NCBI RefSeq assembly: GCF_000956545.1
Contig: NZ_JYIT01000079.1
Location: 61,290-125,289, forward strand
DNA: 64,000 nucleotides
From: Microbacterium azadirachtae
GTDB lineage: Bacteria; Actinomycetota; Actinomycetes; Actinomycetales; Microbacteriaceae
Reading direction: 5' to 3'
The notes beneath the pieces were generated by a model. The model ran no database searches and was not told the DNA's origin. It saw nothing but the letters and a program-made list of their open reading frames with translations. This document shows, piece after piece, positions 34,165 through 43,661 of this stretch; the stretch's first letter is position 1, and every line of letters begins with the position of its first letter. Made by a program: the position numbers and the translations under genes.

Positions 34165-36217
34165 GGCCGGATCCCGGCCGCCGGCCCGGCCACCAGATCC
34201 TGTCGCCGACGAGCGCGAAGATCGCGGGCACGATCACGGTGCGCACCACGAGGGTGTCCACGATCACGCCGACGCCGACGATCAGTCCGAGCTGGCCGAG
34301 CGTGACGAGGGGCAGCACGCCGAGCGCGGCGAACACCGCCGCGAGCACGATGCCGGCGCTCGTGATCACGCCGCCCGTGTGCGCGATCGCCTCGACCATG
34401 CCCTGACGGGTGCCGTGCACGGCGGCCTCCGCCCGCGCGCGGTGCACCAGGAAGATCGTGTAGTCGATCCCCAGCGCGACCAGGAACAGGAACGCGAGCA
34501 GCGGGACCTGCAGATCCAGCGCGTGCTGGCCGAACAGCACCCGACTGAGCCAGGCCCCGGCACCGATCGCGGCGACCGCGCTGGCGAGGTTCACCAGGAG
34601 CAGCAGCACCGGCGCGACGAGCGAGCGCAGCAGCACCAGCAGCACCAGGAAGCTGACCAGCAGCACGAGCGGCGCGACGAGCAGCAGATCCTGCTGGTTG
34701 CCGCTGCGAGCGTCCAGATCCGTCGCCACCGCCCCGCCGACGACGGCGTGCGCCTCCGGCACGGCGTGGACGGCGGTGCGCAGCGCGCGGATCTGGTCGA
34801 GGCTGGCACCGGATCCGGGGGCGTACTCCCCCGTCACCCTGATCTTCGTGAGGTCGCCGTCCTCGGTCACGCCGACCGGCTGCACGCGCACGACTCCCTC
34901 GACGCTCTTCGCCGCAGCCACGACGTCGTCCGCCTTCGTCGTGTCCGCGACGATCAGGACCGGCTGGGCCTCCCCCGGCGGGAAGTGCGCGGAGAACACC
35001 TCGAGTCCTGCCGCCGACTCCGACGGCACCCGGAACTTCTCCACCTGGTCGAGGCCGACCGTCGTGCCGACGAGGCCCGCCGCCATCACGGCGAGCAGTG
35101 CCGCTCCGGCGAGCAGTCCCGCACGGGGTCGTCGCGCGACACCGCCGGCGACCGCCCGCCAGGCCCGTCCCTGCCGCCGCTCCTGGCCGGGACGCGGCAC
35201 GAACGGCCAGAACACGCCGCGCCCGCACACGGCGAGGAGCGGCGGAAGCAGGAACAGCACCGTGCCGAGCGCGATCAGGAGCCCGATCGCACTCGAGACG
35301 CCGAGCCCGTGCGTGCCGGGGATCACCGCCAGCACCAGGGTCAGCAGGGCGAGCACCACGGTCACGTTCGACGCGACGATCGCCGGCGCCGTCCGGCGCC
35401 AGGCGGTGCTCAGAGCGCGCCGGTGGTCGGTCTCGCGCTGCAGCTCCTCGCGGTAGCGCGAGATCAGCAGGAGGGCATAGTTGGTGCCCGCGCCGAACAC
35501 CAGCACGCTGATGATCCCCGCGTCGAACTGCAGGCCCCAGGCGGATCCGGCCGCGGCGGTGATCCGGCCGGCGAGCCCGTCGGCGAGGGCGACGACCACG
35601 AGCGGGATCAGCCACAGGATCGGCGAGCGATAGGTCACGATGAGCAGCACGGCGACGATGAGGATCGTCACGATGAGCAGCGTGAAGTCGGCCCCCTCGA
35701 ACGAGGAGGCGATGTCGGCGCCGAACGCGGGGCCGCCCGTCACCTGCAGGGTCAGCCCGTCCGGGGCGTGCGCGGCCGTGTCCGCCCGCAGCGCCGCGAT
35801 GACCTTCGCCGTGTCGGCATTGCTCGCGCCCACCGTGATCGGCACGACGATCGCGCCGGCCTTCTTGTCCTCGCTCACCAGAGGACCGGTCGGGTCGGCG
35901 GCCGCCACGGGGCGCAGCGACGGCATCAGCTGCTTCAGCCCGGCCAGATCCGCAGCGCTCAGCTCCGTCCCGTCGTCACGCGAGGCGACGACGATCACGG
36001 ACTGGCGGTCGGCGTTCGGGAATTCCGACAGCAGCGCGGCCGCCTTCGTCGACTCGGCGTCGGCCGGGGCCTGTGCGCTGCCACCGGGCGCCTTGGCCGA
36101 GCCGAAGGCGCCGAACAGCAGTACGAGGAGGACGAGGACGAGACCGAGCGAGACCCACGCGCCGCGGCGCGAGGTCAGCACGTCGGAGAGGCGCGGGCGC
36201 GCGGCAGGTTCTGACAT
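34088..36217 (-). CDS. MMPL/RND family transporter
   Basis: The protein has 709 residues from an ATG preceded by TGGAGG. It has twelve predicted membrane segments in two sets with two large extracellular loops, as in MmpL and YdfJ proteins. The second half has FLFLVALGIDYTIFLVHRAR with the proton-relay aspartate-tyrosine pair; the first half has the variant VLVFGAGTNYALLLISRYRE, where Asp-Tyr is replaced by Thr-Asn-Tyr. The family exports lipids, siderophores or drugs. The last 25 residues are basic and read through the tail of the convergent regulator gene. Confidence 0.92.
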   Translation of the reverse strand: MSEPAARPRLSDVLTSRRGAWVSLGLVLVLLVLLFGAFGSAKAPGGSAQAPADAESTKAAALLSEFPNADRQSVIVVASRDDGTELSAADLAGLKQLMPSLRPVAAADPTGPLVSEDKKAGAIVVPITVGASNADTAKVIAALRADTAAHAPDGLTLQVTGGPAFGADIASSFEGADFTLLIVTILIVAVLLIVTYRSPILWLIPLVVVALADGLAGRITAAAGSAWGLQFDAGIISVLVFGAGTNYALLLISRYREELQRETDHRRALSTAWRRTAPAIVASNVTVVLALLTLVLAVIPGTHGLGVSSAIGLLIALGTVLFLLPPLLAVCGRGVFWPFVPRPGQERRQGRAWRAVAGGVARRPRAGLLAGAALLAVMAAGLVGTTVGLDQVEKFRVPSESAAGLEVFSAHFPPGEAQPVLIVADTTKADDVVAAAKSVEGVVRVQPVGVTEDGDLTKIRVTGEYAPGSGASLDQIRALRTAVHAVPEAHAVVGGAVATDLDARSGNQQDLLLVAPLVLLVSFLVLLVLLRSLVAPVLLLLVNLASAVAAIGAGAWLSRVLFGQHALDLQVPLLAFLFLVALGIDYTIFLVHRARAEAAVHGTRQGMVEAIAHTGGVITSAGIVLAAVFAALGVLPLVTLGQLGLIVGVGVIVDTLVVRTVIVPAIFALVGDRIWWPGRRPGSGLRGRAARASSARRPPAGAAPRSAAR

Positions 36218-36319
36218 GCCTCCAGTCCATCGCCGCAGGGTCCGCGTGACATCGTGCACAAGGTTGATCGAAAGATCGATCGAAGGGACGAGACCGGATC
36301 CGGGGCAGCCTCGCAACGC

Positions 36320-36385
36320 CGAACGCGGCCCCCTCCGGGGACCGCGTTCGTGGTGCCGGGCGCCCCGAGATCTCGGGGCGCCCGG
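36320..36385. terminator. Two hairpins, including a 30-bp perfect palindrome
   Basis: CGAACGCGG (36320-36328) pairs with CCGCGTTCG (36342-36350). A second, perfect 30-bp palindrome with centre AGATCT spans 36356-36385. They follow the stop of the GH3 gene and probably end the MFS-GH3 operon. Confidence 0.75.
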
Positions 36386-36397
36386 GGAATGAGGACG

Positions 36398-38179
36398 TCA
36401 GTACCGCAGGCCGTGGCCGAACCGGAAGGTCGGGTCCTCGGTGTCGAACGCGACGTCGGTGCGGCTCGCGGCGACGGCCGCATCCGAGCGCGGCAGGTCG
36501 AACGGGAGCGAGCCCTGCGGACCGCGCTCGCCGAACAGCACCCGCAGCACGGCCTCGTCCGACGCTCCGTAGTCGGCGAGCACGGCGCGCGCCGACTCCT
36601 CCAGGCCGCCGAGCACGGCAGGACGGTCGAGGTAGATGTCGATCACCGTGGGGACGGCCTCGGCGATCGCCGTCAGTCGCGCGTGCTCCTCGGGCGGGAA
36701 CTCCAGGGATCCGGAGTGGAAGAGGTCGCTGAATCCGCCGCGGTCCCGGTCCTCGAACGGCGCCTTGATCCGCAGGATCGCGACGTCGGCGTCCTCCGGG
36801 GCGGTCACGACGTCGGCGTATCGGGCGAGCGCCTCCGCGGCGACGCCCTCGGCGTAGACCTTCACGCCGCGCGTCAGCGGCAGGATCGGGGATCCACCGT
36901 CCACCGCCGTGTTCGTGAGCAGGGTGAGCGAGTCGCTCTGCGCGTCGAGGCCCTCCTGGACGAAGTCGGCACGACCGACGACGGCGGCCGCGTGCTCCTC
37001 GTCGACGAACGGGTTCTCGAACAGCCCCAGCCGGAACTTCTCGCGCAGCAGCCGTCGCACCGACACGTCCAGGCGCGCCTCCGAGACCTCGCCCCGTTCG
37101 ACGAGACCGAGGAGCTCCTCGGTGCAGAGCTCGCCGCCGAACTGGTCGATCCCCGCGTCGAGCGCCTTGACCATGCGCTCCGGCCGGGTGAGGTGCTCGA
37201 CGCCCCAGGCGCGGGCGGGCATGTCGGCGCCGAACACGACGACGTCGGTGAGCAGGCCCCAGTCGGTGCAGACGATCCCGTCGAAGCCGAGCCGGTCGCG
37301 CAGCAGATCCGTGAGCACGTCCTTGTTGAACCCGAAGCCGACCTCCTCCCAGTCGGTGCCGATCGGCTGACCGTAGTACGGCATCATCTGGGTCGCGCCG
37401 GCGCCGATCGCGGCGATGAAGGGGCGCAGGTGGTACTCCTGCTCGCCACCCGGATAGACCTGCTCCTTGCCCCACTCGAAGTGCGGATCCTCGCCGTCGA
37501 GCTGCGGACCGCCGCCCGGGAAGTGCTTGACCATCGTCGCCACGGACTCGGGGCCGAGCTCGGCGCCCTGGAATCCGCGGATATAGCCCACCACGAGGCG
37601 CGACGTGAGGTCCGCGTCCTCGCCGAACGTGCCCGCGATCCGCGACCAGCGCGGCTCGGTGGCCAGATCGATCTGCGGATGCAGCGCGACGCGCAGGCCG
37701 ACCGCGACGTACTCCTGCCGTGCGATGTCGGCGAAGCGCTCGAGCCGCTCCGGGGATCCGAGGGCCGCGAAGCCGAGCGTCTCCGGCCACTGCGAGAAGG
37801 GCCCCGCCATGAGCGAGGTGAGGGGGTTGTCGCTGAACGAGTGCCGCGGGTCGGTGGAGAGCGTGACCGGGATCCCGAGCGGCGTGTCCAGCGCCATGCG
37901 CTGCAGGGCGTTGTGCCAGGCGGCGAACTCGCGTCCGCCCGGGGCGGCGCCGAGCAGGTTGAAGTGGCTCATCCGGCGTTTGCGCACCATGGAGGCGAGG
38001 GAGGGCAGGCCGAACGTCGGGTTGCCCTCTTCGAGCTCGGCGAAGGCCGCCATGGTGTGGAACAGCATCCCCACCTTGTCGGCGAGCTCCATCCGGCCGA
38101 GGAGGTCCTCGACCCGCTCGTCGATCGGCAGCGAGGCGTCGCGGTAGGGCAGCACGGCTTCGTTCACGGTGTCCGTCAT
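36398..38179 (-). CDS. Glycoside hydrolase family 3 beta-glycosidase
   Basis: The protein has 593 residues from an ATG with GAGGAG 8 nt upstream. GH3 landmarks are RHSFSDNP (substrate pocket), VATMVKHFPGGG (KHFPG motif), and FDGIVCTDWGLLTD, whose aspartate is the nucleophile. The second alpha/beta domain follows (LTLLTNTAVDGG, DVAILRIKAPFEDRD). No signal peptide is present, so it acts inside the cell on a sugar brought in by the neighbouring MFS transporter, 14 bases upstream in the operon. Specificity (beta-glucosidase or other) is not fixed by sequence. Confidence 0.93.
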   Translation of the reverse strand: MTDTVNEAVLPYRDASLPIDERVEDLLGRMELADKVGMLFHTMAAFAELEEGNPTFGLPSLASMVRKRRMSHFNLLGAAPGGREFAAWHNALQRMALDTPLGIPVTLSTDPRHSFSDNPLTSLMAGPFSQWPETLGFAALGSPERLERFADIARQEYVAVGLRVALHPQIDLATEPRWSRIAGTFGEDADLTSRLVVGYIRGFQGAELGPESVATMVKHFPGGGPQLDGEDPHFEWGKEQVYPGGEQEYHLRPFIAAIGAGATQMMPYYGQPIGTDWEEVGFGFNKDVLTDLLRDRLGFDGIVCTDWGLLTDVVVFGADMPARAWGVEHLTRPERMVKALDAGIDQFGGELCTEELLGLVERGEVSEARLDVSVRRLLREKFRLGLFENPFVDEEHAAAVVGRADFVQEGLDAQSDSLTLLTNTAVDGGSPILPLTRGVKVYAEGVAAEALARYADVVTAPEDADVAILRIKAPFEDRDRGGFSDLFHSGSLEFPPEEHARLTAIAEAVPTVIDIYLDRPAVLGGLEESARAVLADYGASDEAVLRVLFGERGPQGSLPFDLPRSDAAVAASRTDVAFDTEDPTFRFGHGLRY

Positions 38180-38193
38180 TGTGATGTTCTCCT

Positions 38194-39504
38194 CTACTTG
38201 ACCGACTTGATGAACCAGACGCTGACCGCGCCGAGCACGCTCAGCACGATCGCGATCGGGAAGAGCGCGCCGTATCCGAATGCCAGCACGATCGCGCCGG
38301 CGACGCCGGGGGCGAACGTCTGCGGCAGCGTCGCGGCGATGTTCACGACACCGAGGTCCTTGGCGAAGTTCTTCGCGGACGGCAGCACCTGGCTCATGAG
38401 GGCGGTGTCGACGGCCTGGAACATCCCGAATCCGAAGCCGCTGATCACGGTCATGATCATCCACGACGTGTAGGAGGGGGCGATCATCGGGAACACCAGC
38501 GCGACCGCCATGAGCAGGGAGGATCCGAAGACGAACGGCTTGCGTCGGCCCACCTTGTCGGAGAGCGGACCGGAGATCACCGTCGCGACGAGGATGCCCA
38601 CGAGGCTGAGGATGCCGAGCAGCGGGATGACGGAGAAGGGATCCTTCACGCCGAGGTAGTTCTTCAGGATCAGCAGCTGGAACCCGGTGACCGCGAAGTA
38701 TCCGGTGTACAGCAGCAGCCGGCCCGTGAAGGCCCAGAAGAAGTCGGGATGCTTGATCGGGCTGACCCAGAACGTGCGCAGGAACTCGCCGAAGCTGAAC
38801 GGCTCGTTCCGGAAGTTGAGGCTGGAGTGATCGGGGTTCGCGACGACGAACCCGAGCAGCACGACGACCGCGAAGACGGCGAAGACGATGTAGCCGAGCG
38901 TGATCGTGTGCGCGAGCTGCGATCCGATGATCTGTCCGCCGAGCGCGCCGAACATGAGGCCGATGCCGGAGAGCGCGGCGAACGTGCCGCGGCGGGCGAC
39001 CGGAACCCGGTCCGGGAGGATCGCGGAGAGCGGACCCTGCGCGAAGTTGTAGGCGACCTGGATCAGCGTCCACGCGACGATGATGCCCGCGAGGCTGTTC
39101 ATGAAGCCGAGGGCGATGAGCGCGGCGCCGCCCACGATCGCGCCCGCGATGATCCACGGCGCGCGGCGGCCGAACCGCGAACGGGTGCGGTCGGACAGCT
39201 GTCCGGCGGCGGGCTGGGCGATCATCGCGCCGAGCGCGCCGATCGTGGACACGATCGCGATGTTCGCGACCTGGGTCTTCTCGTCGGGGAACATCGCGAT
39301 GAGCTGCGCCTGCAGCAGGATGCCGGGGACCGCGCCCCAGATCACGAAGATCGCGAAGTTCGCCGGGATGATCCATCCCAGCAGACGTCGGACGCCCTTG
39401 ATCGGGGCGGGCGGGTCGTCCTCGCCGGACGCGGTGGCCACGAACGTGGTCTCCGTGAGGGGCGGACGCAGCTCTTCGGGCGTGTCGGATGATGTCGACG
39501 TCAT
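38194..39504 (-). CDS. MFS sugar transporter (GPH/SLC45-like)
   Basis: The protein has 436 residues. After a polar start of about 40 residues it has twelve predicted membrane segments. Loop motifs QLSDRTRSRFGRRAPWII and GPLSDKVGRRKPFV match the glycoside/cation symporter and SLC45-like branch of the superfamily. AAGGA precedes the ATG at 39504. It shares a transcript with the GH3 gene and is divergent from a TetR gene, with an AAAAACC/GGTTTTT dyad in the gap. It likely imports a glycoside that GH3 then splits. Confidence 0.9.
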   Translation of the reverse strand: MTSTSSDTPEELRPPLTETTFVATASGEDDPPAPIKGVRRLLGWIIPANFAIFVIWGAVPGILLQAQLIAMFPDEKTQVANIAIVSTIGALGAMIAQPAAGQLSDRTRSRFGRRAPWIIAGAIVGGAALIALGFMNSLAGIIVAWTLIQVAYNFAQGPLSAILPDRVPVARRGTFAALSGIGLMFGALGGQIIGSQLAHTITLGYIVFAVFAVVVLLGFVVANPDHSSLNFRNEPFSFGEFLRTFWVSPIKHPDFFWAFTGRLLLYTGYFAVTGFQLLILKNYLGVKDPFSVIPLLGILSLVGILVATVISGPLSDKVGRRKPFVFGSSLLMAVALVFPMIAPSYTSWMIMTVISGFGFGMFQAVDTALMSQVLPSAKNFAKDLGVVNIAATLPQTFAPGVAGAIVLAFGYGALFPIAIVLSVLGAVSVWFIKSVK

Positions 39505-39595
39505 TGTCAGTCCTTGGGGGCGAGCGGTGGGATCGGGTCGGGCCGACGAAGGCGCTCGACGCGTCCTCGGAACCGGCTGTTCGCACGCTAGCATG

Positions 39596-39621
39596 AAAAA
39601 CCGGCACAAGTGTAGGTTTTT
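39596..39621. promoter_or_regulatory. Dyad AAAAACC-12 nt-GGTTTTT, candidate TetR operator
   Basis: Perfect 7-bp arms enclose GGCACAAGTGTA. An unusually AT-rich patch in the divergent gap, just upstream of a CTAGCGT sequence on the minus strand that may be the -10 of the MFS gene. Confidence 0.6.
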
Positions 39622-39702
39622 GTTCAGAGCGGTGCCCGGCCGCGGATCGCGCACCGGTCGCGACCCTCTCCGGCGCCGGGGGACGCATACGATGGGACAC
39701 CG

Positions 39703-40317
39703 ATGACGACCGAACGCGGATACACCACGGGCAGGGCCCGGCGGGAGCGGATCATCGCGGCCGCGACCGCGCTGTTCGGACGCGTCGGCTTCAACAGCGC
39801 CACGATGCTCGAGATCGCGCAGGTCTGCGAGATCTCCCGCGCGGGCCTGGCCCACCACTTCCCCACCAAGGAATCGCTGATGGAGGCGGTGCTGGAGACC
39901 CGGGACCGCGAGGACCGCGAGCGTTTCCGGCGCAACGGCTCCCAGGGCCAGGACGGCATCGGCGTGCTGCGCGGCATGGTGGACCTCGCCCGGCACAACA
40001 GCGAGGTCGGCGGCATCATCGCCCTGTACGCCGTGCTCTCGGCCGAGGCGGCGGATCCCGCGCATCCGGCCCACGACTACTTCGTGCGGCGTTACGCCAG
40101 GATCCGCTCCGGCACGGCCAAGGCGCTGCGCGACGCCCGCGCCGCGGGCTACCTGGCCGCCCACGTCGACGAGGACCGCGCCGCCGCCGAGCTCACCGCG
40201 CTCATGGACGGCCTCCAGCTGCAGTGGCTGCTCGACCCCGCGTCGGTCGACATGGCGGAGACCGTGCGCCGCCGCATCCAGGAGCTGCTCGTGGTGCCGC
40301 TCGACCCCGCCCGCTGA
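39703..40317 (+). CDS. TetR/AcrR family transcriptional regulator
   Basis: The protein has 204 residues. The helix-turn-helix is RIIAAATALFGRVGFNSATM followed by ISRAGLAHHFPTKESLMEAV, as in TetR proteins. The C-terminal ligand domain (GGIIALYAVLSAEAADP, LMDGLQLQWLLDP) resembles regulators of sugar and glycoside genes in actinobacteria. Being divergent from the MFS-GH3 operon with a dyad between, it most likely represses that operon until a glycoside is bound. Confidence 0.93.
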   Translation: MTTERGYTTGRARRERIIAAATALFGRVGFNSATMLEIAQVCEISRAGLAHHFPTKESLMEAVLETRDREDRERFRRNGSQGQDGIGVLRGMVDLARHNSEVGGIIALYAVLSAEAADPAHPAHDYFVRRYARIRSGTAKALRDARAAGYLAAHVDEDRAAAELTALMDGLQLQWLLDPASVDMAETVRRRIQELLVVPLDPAR

Positions 40318-40365
40318 GCGAGCGCGGCAGCCCCGGCCCCTGAGCGCACGAAGCGAGACGAAGGG
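40314..40365. repeat. Intergenic CTGAGCG...GCGAGACGAAG repeat
   Basis: CTGAGCGAGCGCGGC and CCTGAGCGCACGAAGCGAGACGAAG are two units of the GAGCG/GAGACGAA repeat style also seen at 9754. It covers the end of the TetR gene and the gap before the convergent ykoC. Confidence 0.5.
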
Positions 40366-40368
40366 CGC

Positions 40369-41244
40369 CTACGACCAGACGAAGCGGAAGGTGCCCGCCA
40401 GGACGGCCGCCGCGATCGACAGCGCCATGATGCCCGCCCCGCCCGCGAGCGCGATCGCGTCGCGGGCGTGGAGCCGCGACGGACGCGACCACGTGCGCGG
40501 GATCTCGGATCCGAATCCGCGAGCCTCCATCGCGAGGGCCAGCTTGGTGCCGCGACGGACGGCGAACACGAGCAGCACGAACGACATCGTGACGAACCGG
40601 CGCAGCACGCCGCGATCGCCCACGCCGCGCGCTCGGCGGGCGAGCGACATCGTGCGCCAGTCGTCGAGGAACAGCCCGAGCATGCGCGTGCCCGCGAGCA
40701 CCCCGAGCACGAACCTGCTGGGCAGGTGCGCAACCTGGGCGAGGGCGTCCGCGAGCGCGGTCGGATCCATGCGGGCGAACAGCAGGATGGTCGGAAGGCC
40801 GAGCGCCACGACGCGGATCGACACCGCGACGGCGAGCTGGATCGACGCCTCGCTGATGTGCGCGAACCCGAAGCTGAAGAAGACCTTCCCTCCCGGCGCG
40901 GCGTAGAGCAGCATGCTGATCCCCGCGATCGGCGCCACGACGAGCAGCAGCGCGAGCCGGCGCAGCACGGTGCCCAGACGGAGCCCGCTGAGCGGGAGGC
41001 ACAGCAGCTGCAGGCCGATCGCGACGAGGCCGCTCGTCACGTCGATCGACGCGAACAGCGGGATCGACAGCAGCAGCGCCAGCAGGATCCGGGTGACCGG
41101 ATTGACCCCGTCGATCCACGCCCCGGCCTCGGCTCGACCCCCCTCCGGACGCAATGCAGGAGATCCCGCGTCTTCTGCCCCGGATCCGGGCCCACCGGCG
41201 GCGTTTCTCCTGCGTTGTGTGCGGCCGAGGTCGAGGCGCGTCAT
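40369..41244 (-). CDS. ykoC: ECF transporter transmembrane component (YkoC/EcfT)
   Basis: The protein has 291 residues. After a basic start it begins the EcfT fold with WIDGVNPVTRILLALLLSIP and about five membrane segments. The two coupling Ala-Arg-Gly type motifs are RRARGVGD and MEARGFGS. It links the S component to the ATPase in an energy-coupling factor importer. Its start overlaps the ykoD stop by four bases. The gene order ykoE-ykoD-ykoC behind a TPP riboswitch identifies a thiamine or hydroxymethylpyrimidine importer. Confidence 0.93.
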   Translation of the reverse strand: MTRLDLGRTQRRRNAAGGPGSGAEDAGSPALRPEGGRAEAGAWIDGVNPVTRILLALLLSIPLFASIDVTSGLVAIGLQLLCLPLSGLRLGTVLRRLALLLVVAPIAGISMLLYAAPGGKVFFSFGFAHISEASIQLAVAVSIRVVALGLPTILLFARMDPTALADALAQVAHLPSRFVLGVLAGTRMLGLFLDDWRTMSLARRARGVGDRGVLRRFVTMSFVLLVFAVRRGTKLALAMEARGFGSEIPRTWSRPSRLHARDAIALAGGAGIMALSIAAAVLAGTFRFVWS

Positions 41245-42728
41245 GCCGCCTCCTCGGTCCGGGCCGCGTCGGCCGCGTCGGCAGGGACGAGGGCGATCCG
41301 GTGGCCGCCGAGGTGGCGGATCACGTCGTCGTCGTGCGTCACCGCGATCACGGCGGTGCCGCGGGCGATCTCCTCCTGCAGCAGGCTCACGATCCCGATC
41401 CAGCCCCGCCGGTCCTGCCCGAAGGTCGGCTCGTCCAGCACGACCACGGCGGGCGCCGCGGCGAGCACGGTGGCCACCGACAGCCGCCGCTTCTGACCGC
41501 CCGAGAGCGTGAACGGGTTGGCGGCGGCGAGCGCCGTGAGGCCGAGCCGGTCGAGCAGGGCGTCGACGACGGCATCGACACGCGGGGCCTCCCAGCCGAG
41601 GGCCCGCGGACCCACCGCGAGCTCGTCGCGCACGGTCTGCGTGAGGAACTGATGCTCCGGATCCTGGAACACCATCCCGATGCGGGTGAGCAGCTCGCGC
41701 GAGGTCCACGCCGACGGGCGACGGCCGCGTCGCCCGCGGAGCTCCTCCTCGGCCTCCACCAGCCCCCGCAGCGGATCCAGGAGACCGGCGAGGGTCAGGG
41801 CCAGCGTGGACTTGCCGGCACCGTTGGGGCCGACGATGACCGTCGCGGCAGCGTCCGGCACCGTCAGGTCGAGGCCGCTCTGCACCGCGGAACGGCGGTC
41901 GCGCGACACCGCGAGATCCCGGGTCGTGAGCACGCCCTCCCCGGCCGACGGCGCCGGCGGCAGCACCGGGAGGTCGACCGGGTGGCCCGGCACCCACACG
42001 CCCGCGTCGGCCAGAGCGTCGCCGTACGCGCCGAAGACGTCGGCGGGCGTGCCGTCGGCGAGCAGTCCGCCGTCGGCGCCCACGACGATGACGCGCGTCA
42101 TCAGGTCGGCCCAGATCCCGGTGCGGTGCTCGATGACGACCAGCGTCGCGCCCGTCGCCTCGACCGCCCGCTCGACGCTCGCGCGGATCTCGCGCACGCC
42201 GTCCGGATCGAGGTTGGCCGTCGGCTCGTCCAGCAGCAGCAGCCCGGGCCGCATCGCGAGCGCGCCCGCGAGGGCCAGGCGCTGCTTCTGCCCGCCGGAC
42301 AGGGCGGACGTCCGGCGGTCGAGCGGCACGTCGAGACCCACTGCGTCGAGCGCCTGTCGGACTCGCTCGGGGATCTCCGCCGCGGGGACGCCGAGGTTCT
42401 CACAGCCGAACGCGACGTCGTCGCCGACCCGGCTCAGCACGACGCCGGCATCCGGATCCTGCAGCACCAGGCCGATGCGCCCGCGGCGGCTCTCCGGATC
42501 CGCGCCGTCGACGAGAAGGGATCCGCTGCGCTCGCCCTCGTCGGCGTCGCCGAGCAGCCCCGCCATCCCGGTCAGGAGGGTGGACTTGCCCGCGCCGGAG
42601 GCGCCGAGCAGCAGCACGCGCTCGCCGGGCTCGATCGTGAAGGACACGTCGCTGACCGCGGGCAGGCGGCGGCCGGCGTAGCGCCAGCCCCACCGGTCCG
42701 CGACGACGCGGGCCGCACCCGCGGTCAT
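41241..42728 (-). CDS. ykoD: ECF transporter ATPase with two fused ABC domains (YkoD)
   Basis: The protein has 495 residues and two complete ATPase domains. The first has GASGAGKST, LSGGQKQRLA and LLLLDEPTANLD. The second has GPNGAGKST, LSGGQKRRLS and VVVLDEPTFGQD. Both sites are canonical, so both should hydrolyse ATP. The fused form is the YkoD type, whereas group II ECF systems encode two separate ATPases. Its start lies one base after the ykoE stop. Confidence 0.95.
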   Translation of the reverse strand: MTAGAARVVADRWGWRYAGRRLPAVSDVSFTIEPGERVLLLGASGAGKSTLLTGMAGLLGDADEGERSGSLLVDGADPESRRGRIGLVLQDPDAGVVLSRVGDDVAFGCENLGVPAAEIPERVRQALDAVGLDVPLDRRTSALSGGQKQRLALAGALAMRPGLLLLDEPTANLDPDGVREIRASVERAVEATGATLVVIEHRTGIWADLMTRVIVVGADGGLLADGTPADVFGAYGDALADAGVWVPGHPVDLPVLPPAPSAGEGVLTTRDLAVSRDRRSAVQSGLDLTVPDAAATVIVGPNGAGKSTLALTLAGLLDPLRGLVEAEEELRGRRGRRPSAWTSRELLTRIGMVFQDPEHQFLTQTVRDELAVGPRALGWEAPRVDAVVDALLDRLGLTALAAANPFTLSGGQKRRLSVATVLAAAPAVVVLDEPTFGQDRRGWIGIVSLLQEEIARGTAVIAVTHDDDVIRHLGGHRIALVPADAADAARTEEAA

Positions 42729-42729
42729 G

Positions 42730-43368
42730 TCAGACCTCGCGACGCAGCTCGCGTCCGGCGGCGAAGCGGCTGAGCGCACCGGTCGCGGCGAGCGCGCGCA
42801 CCAGCAGCCAGCCGAGCACGCCGGCGAGCACCGCACCCGACACGACGAGGGTGCCGAGGTAGATCGCGTTGAACTCGAGGCTCTTCAGGATGTTCGGCGA
42901 GCTGCCGTAGAACAGCTCGAACACCCAGGCGCCCACCGCCGCGGCGACACCGGAGAGCGCGGCCACCGGCAGCGAGAAGCGACGGTAGAGGAAGACGGCG
43001 AAGATCAGCTCGGCACCCAGGCCCTGCGCGATGCCCTCGAGCACCGTGGATACTCCCCAGATGTTGCCGATCAGCATCGAGACGACCGCCGCGACGACCT
43101 CGACCACGAGCGCCGCACCGGGCTTGCGGATGACGAGTCCGCCGACGACGCCGCCCAGCAGCCAGATCCCGACGGCGATGCCTCCGAGGCCCGGGGTGAG
43201 TGCGTCGGCAGCCGAGAACCAGGCGTAGCCGATGGTGTTCCAGACCCAGAAGACCAGGCCGATCGCGACGCCCAGGACGGCGGCGACGACAATGTCGACG
43301 ACCCGCCAGTTCAGGCGGCGCGCGACCGCTCCCGTGCTCGCGTTGCGTGCGGTTGCCGTTGCATGCAT
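42730..43368 (-). CDS. ykoE: ECF transporter substrate-binding component YkoE
   Basis: The protein has 212 residues with about six membrane segments. WRVVDIVVAAVLGVAIGLVF and LIGNIWGVSTVLEGIAQGLG follow the YkoE family, the S component for thiamine or its pyrimidine precursor. Two ATGs (43368 and 43364) are close; only the first is in frame. The TPP riboswitch ends about 10 bases upstream, so it can mask the ribosome site. Confidence 0.93.
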   Translation of the reverse strand: MHATATARNASTGAVARRLNWRVVDIVVAAVLGVAIGLVFWVWNTIGYAWFSAADALTPGLGGIAVGIWLLGGVVGGLVIRKPGAALVVEVVAAVVSMLIGNIWGVSTVLEGIAQGLGAELIFAVFLYRRFSLPVAALSGVAAAVGAWVFELFYGSSPNILKSLEFNAIYLGTLVVSGAVLAGVLGWLLVRALAATGALSRFAAGRELRREV

Positions 43369-43378
43369 GACTGTTGCT

Positions 43379-43466
43379 CCTCCCTGCGCCGGCATGATCC
43401 GGATCAGGTTCGACGGTCGAAGCGCGATTCGCTCCCTCTCAGCCCGGCTCGCCGGACTCCCGTGGT
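43379..43466 (-). promoter_or_regulatory. TPP riboswitch (THI element)
   Basis: The minus strand shows the aptamer in order: CACGGGAGTCCGGC, then GGGCTGAGAGGG (the conserved CUGAGA of the pyrimidine pocket), then GAACCTGATCCGGATCATGC and GGCGCAGGGAGG. It lies directly before ykoE; the final GGGAGG sits by the start codon, so thiamine pyrophosphate probably blocks translation. Confidence 0.95.
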
Positions 43467-43661
43467 GATCCGCCCATCTTAGCCCCGGCCGAGAGGCGCC
43501 GCGACCGGCGGCGTCGCACCCGGTCGCCGCCCGTTCCGGAGCGCCGGATCCCGCTCCGGAACGCACGAGGGGCGCGCGGTGACCGGCGTGCGCGCGGATT
43601 CCCGCGGCAGAACGGCGTTCGGCTGCCGGTGATCGACACGGCCTCCAGATACGGTAGGAGG

